A stretch of 23,631 nt of DNA from Sphaeroforma arctica JP610 (Eukaryota > Opisthokonta > Ichthyosporea > Ichthyophonida): positions 31,490 through 55,120 of the forward strand of contig NW_014040359.1 of NCBI RefSeq assembly GCF_001186125.1, read 5' to 3'. The notes below the pieces were generated by a model that worked only from the letters and a program-made list of their open reading frames with translations, did no database searches and was not told the DNA's origin. Position numbers and translations under genes: made by a program. This document shows positions 10,867-19,377 of this stretch, one piece after another. Position 1 is the stretch's first letter. Every line of letters begins with the position of its first letter.

Positions 10867-12006
10867 ATGACACTCACTCCGGACACGAATATGCCGGCTT
10901 CGTGTATGATTCCACTCACCGATACAAATGGTGCGGAAAAACTTTCGAATTCTACGTCCTTAAAATCATTCACTTTGAATATGCCAAGTCGTCCTCAGCA
11001 GCAGAGAGTTCTGCCAGCAGGACCTATCGGCTATCCACTGTTTCAACCTGCATTGAATAGCCCAATTTTAGACGGAAGCAAGAGGCCACGTGCTCGCAGA
11101 ACATTCAAGCAGTTGAAACGGGAGGTACAATGTACGGTGGAGGGATGCACGCGTCGGTATGCTACCTCCTCGTCTTTGCAAACCCATATGAGAATAAAAC
11201 ATGCGGATATACTAGCAGAAATGCCGCCCAAAAAAGGTGACTCAGCGAAATCCAGAAAGACTGTACCTCCCTCGCCTGTAGCTCGGGATCGCGCACCGCA
11301 AAGTCCTTACTCGCGCATCAGGCCTAGTGTCAGTGGGCCGAGTTTACCGTCACTGAATCCGCCACTGAGAAGTTTCAGTTTCGATTGCGGAACGGGAAAG
11401 CGTACTGATGGCGTCTTATTTAGTGGAAGTGGACTGAACATCAATTCTATGGAGGCATTTGATATGTCGCAATTCACTGGGGCAATAAATACGCCTTCTC
11501 TCGATTCCTTTGATTTGCCAACTTCGCCGATGGCAAATTATGGAACTACGCATCCTATGTTGATCGCTCACCCTGTGCAGCCACAGATGTTGTCACAAAG
11601 AGCAACACCAATCCCCCCGATGCACCCACATCCATTGGGTATGGTAATGAGCCAGCAAAGTATTTTCGCATCTCCACAGCCAATCCCTCGGATGTCTATG
11701 GCAAGTCACAGTCACAACTTCGATATGCGACCGATACTACGCCAGCAAAGTACCTACACGGAATTTAGCAGTTGTAGGTCAATCCACACGCCTACAAGCT
11801 CCATTACTCCGACTCCAAGTATCGTATCGCGATCGATGAGTATGAACGACTCTGAGACACCGGATACAGACCTATTGGAGGGTAATGATATAGATCTTGC
11901 GTCCTTCCCAGGCCTGTTTGGTCACTTGGAATTCGATAGTCTGTTTTCGTCCGAACAGGAAGGAGGTGAGAAAGGATCGGTTTCACCTTCAAGTCTTGCA
12001 GCGTAA
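10867..12006 (+). CDS. Single C2H2 zinc-finger protein, putative transcription regulator (379 aa)
   Basis: An intronless frame from ATG to TAA. One C2H2 finger is formed by Cys89, Cys94, His107 and His112 (C-x4-C-x12-H-x4-H), with the typical Tyr and Leu of the core (RRYATSSSLQTH). A basic cluster at residues 72-85 (KRPRARRTFKQLKR) just before it could serve in nuclear import or DNA contact. The rest is low in hydrophobics and rich in Ser, Pro, Met, Gln and Thr, with many SP/TP sites. The C-terminal part (about 325-365) is acidic with spaced Leu and Phe, like an acidic activation region: LLEGNDIDLASF and FGHLEFDSLF. A lone finger often binds DNA weakly, so partners or flanking basic residues may matter. 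I know of no close named family. A decayed copy of its 3' end follows. Confidence 0.85.
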   Translation: MTLTPDTNMPASCMIPLTDTNGAEKLSNSTSLKSFTLNMPSRPQQQRVLPAGPIGYPLFQPALNSPILDGSKRPRARRTFKQLKREVQCTVEGCTRRYATSSSLQTHMRIKHADILAEMPPKKGDSAKSRKTVPPSPVARDRAPQSPYSRIRPSVSGPSLPSLNPPLRSFSFDCGTGKRTDGVLFSGSGLNINSMEAFDMSQFTGAINTPSLDSFDLPTSPMANYGTTHPMLIAHPVQPQMLSQRATPIPPMHPHPLGMVMSQQSIFASPQPIPRMSMASHSHNFDMRPILRQQSTYTEFSSCRSIHTPTSSITPTPSIVSRSMSMNDSETPDTDLLEGNDIDLASFPGLFGHLEFDSLFSSEQEGGEKGSVSPSSLAA

Positions 12007-12033
12007 CCTTTAAGCCGACTGAAAGCAGGCGCG

Positions 12034-12292
12034 TACAGCACTTGGTTCGTTCTCAGTCATACAAACTCGACTACGCCGACTCAAGAGTACAATATCGCGG
12101 TTGATGAGTATGCACGACATTGGGATACCGAGTGCAGACGTTTCAGAGGGCTTAGATTCCGAGGGTAAACATCTTGAGTCCTTCACATATCTGTTTTGTC
12201 ACTTGAAGCTCGATATCCAAACAGGATAGAGCAGGCGGTGTATGAAGGATATGGTGGAAGGAATCTCGTAGTACTTGGTTCAGCCCATTCGG
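12034..12292 (+). pseudogene. Decayed tandem copy of the 3' end of the zinc-finger gene
   Basis: Bases about 12065-12230 align with about 11799-11957 of the zinc-finger gene. Shared blocks include TATCGCG, GATGAGTATG, CTGTTTTGTCACTTGAA against CTGTTTGGTCACTTGGA, CTCGATA against TTCGATA, and AACAGGA. The copy needs small gaps, has lost the frame and has stops. Part of the flank is repeated too: GTACAGCACTTGGTTC near 12034 and GTAGTACTTGGTTC near 12268. A 103-codon frame at 12196-12507 overlaps its end but resembles nothing I know. The real gene's 3' UTR may run through this region. Confidence 0.7.
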
Positions 12293-12637
12293 AGAAGAAC
12301 TATATTAAAGGCAGGGAAATTGAAAGTCGTGCAGACCAGTTTCGATATGCAATGCAACAACTGTGCTGCAATCGACATCCGGAATTCCCACAGAGTAATT
12401 TTATCACGAAGCCAGCAACAGATAATGTTCCAGTAATACTGCGGTGCAGTGAACGCATCAAAGTACATATGTTTTCGAGTGAAAGCATCAAAACTTACAT
12501 ATGTTAGAAGTTATCACAGGTACTCTTGAGATTGACAAGTATGAGACTATTTAAGAACCTTACATGGCTGCTTCACTGTCGGGAAGACGATGTTGATAGG
12601 CAATAGAAAAGTAACGAAGTCGTAGGTCGTTCGTGAC

Positions 12638-12647
12638 AATAAATAAA
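12638..12647 (+). terminator. Overlapping AATAAA poly(A) signals
   Basis: Two overlapping AATAAA hexamers occur in AATAAATAAA, about 630 bases after the zinc-finger stop. They are a possible 3' end if the UTR includes the decayed copy. Confidence 0.35.
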
Positions 12648-13931
12648 TACAAGTCTATGTACTAAAATTTGGAGGTGTTCTTTGCACTGAGATGTGATTT
12701 AATACTTCTTGACAATAGTTCCCACTCAAAACTTATATATTCACGCCTCTACTAGTAGACACGGTGCTATAACTTTTTTTTAACCAACGCTTGCAATTGA
12801 CTATCTATGCCTCTTGTGGTACTTATAACTCATTTTTAACCATTTGACAGTTCAAGCATATGGCTTTTGAAGGCTACAAATAAAATGTTTCATTGTATAT
12901 GTTTAGAACGTTTGGACGAGGTGCAGGCCGATTTCGACGGCGCGGTGTGTACAATACGACTCGCACCGTCGGCGGCATGAGATCAAGGGATATACTGTAC
13001 ACAGCTAAATCCCCCCCCCCCCCCTTTTATCTCGGCAAAAGAAATAAATCTATTAACGTCAAGTTGACAATTTAATTTCCGTCGTTCAGCTAACCCTTTA
13101 ATGAGAACTTGGTTGTATGACTCTTATTCTGCATTCATAGTACTTGCGTACAGGCGATTTGTAATTGTGTGTTTGTATGTATATATACGTGTATATTTTA
13201 TGTTTGCATATCATACTTTAGATACGTTTATTTTACAGGCAAGTCACAATCTGTCGTCCATTAATAGCTGATACAGTGTGCAGAGACATGTCTAATGGTC
13301 CTGGAAGCGATCGAGATAAGGTTGAGATAAGGTTGTAAATTAGGCTGCTCGGAGGACTCAGGAGTCAGGACTGAGTTGCCTCTGAAATCTGAAAAAAATG
13401 TGTGTTGCATATTTTCATTTTTGTTTAATAAAACAAACCAAAAAAACAACAAGTAAAATAAAACGCAATCTGACTGAAGGCACTAATAAATTGAAATACC
13501 GACAAAAGAGCTCAGCTTGTGTTGTTGTTTTGTTTTTATTTTTACACTCCGCGTGCAGCCCTCTCGGCCAGAAGAGCATAGCCTTCTAAATTGTACCAGC
13601 AGAGAAGTGTACAAATTCGCTACATAAAAAAATATTTTTCGAGGAGTAATATCTTTTATAGATTTAGTATATGATGAGTCATGATATGTTAAATACAGTT
13701 CATGATGTGTTTTAAATACTGTACATATGTATTTTATTTATATGTTGTCTACTTCCTGAAAGTATACATGGTTCTAAGTTCCGACTATTTTTGTTTTGAA
13801 AAAATGAATAAAATACTGTTCAATTTAGCTACATAATATGCTAAACAATATTACACATATATATATCTCGCTAGTCACTCTCACTAGTCTACTCTCTAGA
13901 GAGAAGAGGTCGTTTATCTATTATATAAACT
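12648..13931. other. Intergenic region with C14 tract and small repeats
   Basis: No gene recognised. It holds a run of 14 C at 13011-13024, two tandem copies of GAGATAAGGTT at 13313-13334, and a small inverted repeat (ACTCAG and CTGAGT) shortly after. The last 80 bases, which should hold the promoter of the next gene, contain CT-rich sequence, the palindrome CTCTCTAGAGAG and a TATATAAA-like box within 10 bases of the ATG. A 60-codon frame at 12893-13075 reads partly through the poly-C tract and is not supported. Confidence 0.5.
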
Positions 13932-14276
13932 ATGAAGGCATCCAGCGTTGTACTTTATGCCCTTTGGCTGGTGGGGTCATTGGTCTCAGCACACGGCGAC
14001 CACGATGATGAAGACCACACCCACGATGATGAAGACCACACCCACGATGATGAAGATCACACCCATTTCATAACAATCGAGCTGTACGGAGACACAACGG
14101 CTTGCGATTCCCCGAATCCAACTATCGATCCAGTCGAACTTGACCATGTAAGTGCTTTAATTGTCTAATTTTGAAAGGGCGTTAACCAATCCTTTCAGAA
14201 AATCAGAGTGCTGTATATATTTATATATATATATATATATATATGTGCGTGTGTGTGTGTATATATGTATAAATAC

Positions 14277-14314
<38 letters not shown>

Positions 14315-16078
14315 CTTTCTGTGTGTGTGTGTGTGTCTCTCTCTCTGTGTGTGTGTGTATATTTATGTATGTATGTATGTATGTAAGTATGTATGTATGT
14401 ATGTTAGGATGTATGTATGTATGTATGTATGTACGTATTTATGCATGTATATATATATATATCTGATCAACCTACTTATATATATATGTGTGTATGTGTG
14501 TGTGTGTCTTTCTGTGTGTGTGTGTGTGTGTCTCTCTCTCTCTGTGTGTGTATATTTATGTATGTATGTATGTATGTAAGTATGTATGTATGTATGTTAG
14601 GATGTATGTATGTATGTATGTATGTACGTATTTATGCATGTATATATATATATATCTGATCAACCTACTGTTTAAAAATACACCTGTGAATTACGTCTTA
14701 CGATATTACTGGCAGTGCACATGCAACATCCGAGGTAGAACGCAACTTATGTGAGATACTCAGGTCACATAATTACAATTTTTTTTGTTCGAGTGGTTTT
14801 ACTGAGGGGATGACCAGTTTTAATGAAAGGTTGTATTATTACGCCTGCAATCTGATACTTTTGTACAATATTTGGCCTTCTCCTTCACGCCGACTTACTG
14901 AAGTTTCGTCAGTGATATCTAGAGTGTTGCGCTACTCATGTCTGGTTTGACGTACCCAATTCAGCTAGTTCTTGTATGTTTACTTTGTTGTGTGGGCTCC
15001 TTTACCTCTGAATTTGCTTTTGAGTGCTCGATCGTTACATTCATATTATTAGCGCTGAAGGCAGGGGGAGGTATGTTATGCTCTTGAGGAGGCCTCCATT
15101 GTAATCATTACTTGACACTATGAGAAAAGTCAAATTTAGTGTTGGATTTCAAGCGATTACAACCTGTGTCAAATTCTCCCGCATATACTAATAAAAATTG
15201 AACTCTCTCTGAAACCGAAGTGTTATCGAGGCTCAACATGTAATGGTTCTGATTGCCCCGATCAAGCTGATGGCGATGCGCAATGGGAGATGCTTTCCCT
15301 GATGACAGATGGAGATGGAGAAGAAATCCTTGTGCTACAAACTTACAAGGTGAGTTTGTGATGCATGAATTTGACTATGTTAGGTAGAAATGGCTGCTCC
15401 GTTTCAGATAAAACTTTTTGAGAAAAAAATATACAATTGAAAGGTTCGGGTTGCATTTCCTTTCCCTTACGATAATTTTCCTATTTCCAGATTGTACATG
15501 TCCAAGTAATGTTCACTCATTGGCGTACATGCGACGTTCTAAATGCCTGTTGACGGAGCATTTGATATTCCGCCTTTGTGGTCCATATTATTGTGTACGA
15601 GAACCACATATTCTTGATTACATTGTAAGCGATTGATTGCGTCATTGTATTGAATATACGAACTTGCCATATCAAGTGAATGCAATTACAGTTCCATTAG
15701 TACGCACCATTTCTGGCCCGTGCGTAGAAATATCTTAAGTGTTGTGGCCGTATATTCTTCAGTGTCTATACAGATATGCAGTTTGCATATCCACAGACTC
15801 GTACTCAATAATATACACATAGATACATAAAAGTATATGTAAACCTGCATTTTTTTCTGAGGTTGCTCGATGAAATGATGCTGTTTGCAAAACGAAGGTG
15901 CGAGTGGCTTTTAGCAACACAATTGACATTTGTTTATGCTAATTTAATAAGTGTGCTTTCATTTTAAAATTTATTTATTTTGTGAACGATTTTAGCTATG
16001 CAATGGGTCACGTAGTTTAAGTGCTGCAACTACGATAAAGCTTTTGTTATTTATATATATATATATATATATATATGC

Positions 16079-16112
<34 letters not shown>

Positions 16113-16310
16113 ATGTGTATGTATGTATGTATGTATGTATGTATGGTGTGTGCAGCTGTATATATATATATATATGTGTGTGTGTATCTATGTATCTATA
16201 TATATATATATATTTATTTATGTGTGTATACATGTATGTTTGTCTGTGTTTGTGTCTGTGTCTGTGTAGGTGTCTGTGTGTATGTATATACATAAATATA
16301 TATCTATATG

Positions 16311-16341
<31 letters not shown>

Positions 16342-18238
16342 CACTTGGTATACCATAACGCATCTACTTATGGACATGTGTGTGTACATTTTTTGAGTAA
16401 ACACACATATCGTTACATCATTCATATTCATACATTTACTTGCATTACTTTTTTGTAAAAATGCACGAATTTATAAATTGACGATTCAATTGGAGAGTAC
16501 AATTAGTTGAATATGACTTAGTTTTGACCGAGTCGGATGCAGTAAAAAATATGCCTTCAGTTGGAATACGGTTATCCATGAGGATAGGTTTTCGGGAGTT
16601 GTACTTGGCACTAGCCTTAGATTTGCGAGCGAGGCTAACATGAACTCTGCGATTAATCACACAGGATGAGGAGTGTACGTCTTTGCTGATGCAAGAAGAA
16701 AAGGAGATGAACAAATGTAAAGTTTTGGGGGAGAACCAGAGTGTTTTTTATGGACCGTATGTGACCGTTTCGGATACGTCATCGACGGCTGGGGATTCGG
16801 ATACAACCGTTGCGGAGGCTGACACGGCAAATGAGACACAAACAGTGATTGCGGATGCTGACACGGCAAATGGGACACAAACAGTGATTGCGGATGCTGA
16901 CACGTCAAATGGTACGCAAACAGTGATTGCGGATGCTGACACGGCAAATGGTACACAAACAGTGATTGCGGATGCTGACACGGCAAATGGTACACAAACA
17001 GTGATTGCGGATGCTGACACGGCAAATGGTACACAGACAGTGATTGCGGATGCTGACACGGCAAATGGTACACAGACAGTGATTGCGGATGATTCCGGCA
17101 AAGAAGTACAAGTGACCTACTATCTGAATGCTGCGTGTGAAGGCGAAGATCTGCGGGATAGCATCCGAGACGTATGTGGTACTTGGGGTTCGTTCTTTTG
17201 AACTATTTTTTTGCAATTATGTTGTGTGAGTTTTTTAATTTTTGGAAATACTTCGTTCTTGTGTAGCCTACATGCGTTTACAAGGTATGCGATGCGAAAG
17301 TTACTTGATTTTCATTCGTTTCTTGAATTTGCCTTAATTGAACGTTCGTTCACCGAGTATCCAGTTCGACATCAACTCGTGCTATTTCGAGCACGAAGAC
17401 GAGCTCCCGTACTACTTCAAATGGGAGCATCTTCTGACCGACGGAGAGAGTAGGCTCAAGAAGTCGTACTATTTAGACAACAAGTGCCTGCACGTCGATC
17501 CCGGTAAGGCCTCTAATCAAGGGCTCGATGGAAAAGCGATAGGATGTATAAGTAAATTTTGTTGATATATGCTAATTGTAGCATATTAGCGCTATTAATG
17601 TACCCCTGTTACCAATATAGAGAGTTGGATGTGTGTTTCTTGTCCTTGCTTAGTCACTTCCAATTCATTTGTCAACAATTCGACAGAGATGGTTTGCTCT
17701 TTGTCAGCCTATGACATTCATTTGTTACCACACAGTAGATGAAGCCCTTATTTTCCTATTTCAATTCATGTTTTATTGGGTTCCAGAAATCAAGATCGAC
17801 GTTGTCTCTTTACATCCTTTCGCCTATATGTAATATTTACCAATTTACAAAAATCAACACATCTTTCTGCCAAGAATTATATTTTTTGTGGTCCTATTTC
17901 ACGCTTATAACCAATCAAGCAAGTGATAGTACTCACAATACGGTGGGAGTGCCATTAGGAGCTGAGATTGTACGGCTTTATCACTTGTCTCATGCATCGT
18001 ATCATCTTTTTACTATTTCAGATGTTGCGGAGTTCAATGTACTCGCTGAGTGCCATTAGGAGCTGAGATTGTACGGCTTTATCACTTGTCTCATGCATCG
18101 TTTCATCTTTTTACTATTTCAGATGTTGCGGAGTTCAATGTACTCGCTGGCGCGTGCAACAAACTCGGAGTCACGAACTCGATTAAAATATCATTACAAG
18201 ATTTCGGTGGCCCACAGGTAGGGTTCGGCTTTGATTGA
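13932..18238 (+). CDS. Secreted Cys-rich repeat glycoprotein, function unknown
   Basis: Proposed exons are 13932-14147, 15221-15349, 15491-15624, 16665-17171, 17365-17503 and 18123-18238 (TGA), about 410 residues. Residues 1-20 form a signal peptide (hydrophobic VVLYALWLVGSLVSA) with likely cleavage before HGDHDD. Then come three HDDEDHT units, a possible metal-binding stretch. Exon 4 encodes seven 13-residue units, each with an N-x-T sequon. A Cys-containing region occurs twice: VQVTYYLNAAC then a second Cys and KWEHLLTDGES in exons 4-5 resembles ITIELYGDTTAC then Cys and QWEMLSLMTDGDG in exons 1-2. All junctions agree in phase except exon 2 (ends phase 0) to exon 3 (needs phase 1). A small exon or different donor may be missed there, or two genes may be present. 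I recognise no named domain. A 101-bp duplication gives the last intron two competing acceptors. Confidence 0.65.
14001..14063 (+). repeat. Three tandem 21-bp units encoding HDDEDHT
   Basis: Units at 14001-14021, 14022-14042 and 14043-14063 differ by one silent change (GAC to GAT). The in-frame array sits directly after the signal peptide and gives alternating His and acidic side chains. Confidence 0.95.
14212..14669. repeat. Complex microsatellite with a 193-bp tandem duplication in intron 1
   Basis: (TA)n, (GT)n, (TC)n and (TATG)n tracts lie in the first intron of the secreted protein gene. A compound block ending in CTGATCAACCTACT is present twice: the endings start at 14463 and 14656, the GTGTCTTTCT marks at 14311 and 14504, and ATGTTAGGAT at 14401 and 14594, all 193 bp apart. 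Apart from dinucleotide counts the copies look nearly identical. Open frames of CVCV and YIYI type here are artefacts. Confidence 0.95.
16051..16335. repeat. Compound (TA)n/(GT)n/(TATG)n microsatellite in intron 3
   Basis: Alternating TA, GT and TATG tracts fill much of the intron between exons 3 and 4 of the secreted protein gene. The remaining intron sequence shows no gene I recognise. Confidence 0.95.
16812..17084 (+). repeat. Seven tandem 39-bp coding units (13-residue repeat)
   Basis: Each unit encodes a version of ADADTANGTQTVI. Unit 1 is AEADTANETQTVI, unit 3 has Ser for Ala, and the other five are identical in protein. The 39-bp length keeps the frame. Every unit has an N-x-T sequon (NET once, NGT six times). 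DNA identity is near complete in units 4-7, which suggests recent expansion or homogenisation. Confidence 0.95.
17948..18149 (+). repeat. 101-bp tandem duplication copying a 3' splice site
   Basis: Copies 17948-18048 and 18049-18149 differ at one base (A at 18001, T at 18102). Each holds the pyrimidine-rich CTTTTTACTATTTCAG acceptor and the first 27 bases of the last exon of the secreted protein gene. The proximal acceptor ends at 18021 and the distal at 18122; both would join in phase to the exon ending at 17503. Confidence 0.95.
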
Positions 18239-18464
18239 GGCCGTATACAGTCCTATTGCGAAATCAGCCGAAAGAACTATGTATGCCATCAAACTGTTGT
18301 ATAAGGTGCACATTCCAGACCAACATGTCTAAAGCATGGTTGCTGTGAAAGGCTGAACACCACAGGCCTTGGTGCCATCCCGGAGATGAGAGCCAATCGT
18401 ATGTGGCATCTGGTCAGAATTGGCGATGTCATTGTACCCCTGCGTCTATAATAGTTTAAAATGA

Positions 18465-18470
18465 AATAAA
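18465..18470 (+). terminator. Poly(A) signal AATAAA for the secreted glycoprotein gene
   Basis: A perfect AATAAA lies about 227 bases after the stop at 18236-18238, in the gap between two convergent genes. Confidence 0.45.
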
Positions 18471-19377
18471 TGGACAGCTGAACTACCCATTTTTGGTTTA
18501 AACCTGGCTGCATCAAGTGCACTGGCATGCTAATTTTCTTTAAATTTACACTTTTAAGTATTTTCACGTCTGCGAGCTCACACAAGTTCGTGATTCGTTT
18601 CTGAATTTAAACTAGACTATGAATGTTGGCTTAGCCAATTTGTTTGTGTGCGCGCTCCATGAAGATTTAGAGGTACATTTGTCACCCTCAGAGCCTTCAC
18701 TTTATTTTCCTCATTGAGGTGTACATCGGCTGATTATTGAATCGAGGCTGAATGGAGTTTATTCTTATTTCACTCTTGAATCTACCATCAGGTGAGGTAT
18801 GAAGACAATTGCTGCACGTTAATGCAAAGTGGTATTGCTGTGAGCTGGATACCTACGTGTGACGTCCAGCTAGCCTAATATATGTGCGGGGTTTTTTTTC
18901 GCCGCGTCTCCAAGTAGTGAACTATCTTCCCCAGTCGAGATTTTCTATACGGTGCGATAGAAAAATGGAAGTCGAGATGGTGGATTCGACTACGCCATTG
19001 CTTATTCACGTCAGTGTTCTTGGAGAGCAATGCGGTTGAAAACTGTGATTCGTTCCATACAATGGACGCTCGGCTGGAGCACTGGGGCCTTATGTGTGGG
19101 AGACTGGTATACGGCCTACTACATGTATGCAATTGGCAGTAAGGGCGAGTGTGAGAAGTACTGAGACTCTGTCCTGTGTGTGTACACACGGCTAATTCGA
19201 ATGCGACGCATACACCTTGGCTTTGACGCGGCCAATTAGTGCCAGCAGCTCAAACGCAGCCGTACCCAAGTCCATTCTCAACAAATATATAAACTCACAA
19301 TTTGTATCACGCTAAAAATGTAGTAGATTGGAAATCACGCTAAAGTAAACGATTGGTGCCGTCGTCTGTCGATCTGA
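18471..19377. other. Convergent intergenic region without recognised genes
   Basis: This lies between the 3' ends of the secreted protein gene (plus) and the START-EDR2 gene (minus). Open frames of about 100 codons on the minus strand (18289-18585 and 18875-19189) resemble nothing known and lack splice or family support. Two AATAAA on the minus strand near 18700-18773 are far from the START-EDR2 stop, so I cannot assign its poly(A) site. Confidence 0.4.

Noticed and set aside
12196-12507. 103-codon frame after the zinc-finger gene as a separate gene
   Set aside because: It begins inside the decayed copy, in a frame unrelated to the parent protein, and resembles no family.
12893-13075. 60-codon frame with Arg-rich start
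   Set aside because: It runs through a 14-C tract, has no similarity I can see and no splice partners.
14161-14754. Open frames with CVCV and YIYI patterns
   Set aside because: They are translations of GT, TA and TATG simple repeats within an intron.
16044-16458. Overlapping open frames on both strands at the second microsatellite
   Set aside because: Low-complexity translation of simple repeats with no family similarity.
16812-17084. CRISPR-like array
   Set aside because: The units are contiguous, have no spacers, and are coding in frame within a spliced eukaryotic gene.
16657-17216. Long antisense open frames across the 39-bp repeat array
   Set aside because: A repeat unit divisible by three without stops keeps several frames open on both strands. 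The sense frame has flanking Cys-rich sequence, a valid acceptor and donor, and phase agreement.
18289-18585. 98-codon minus-strand frame as a gene
   Set aside because: No motif, no neighbouring exons, and it overlaps the probable 3' UTR of the secreted protein gene.
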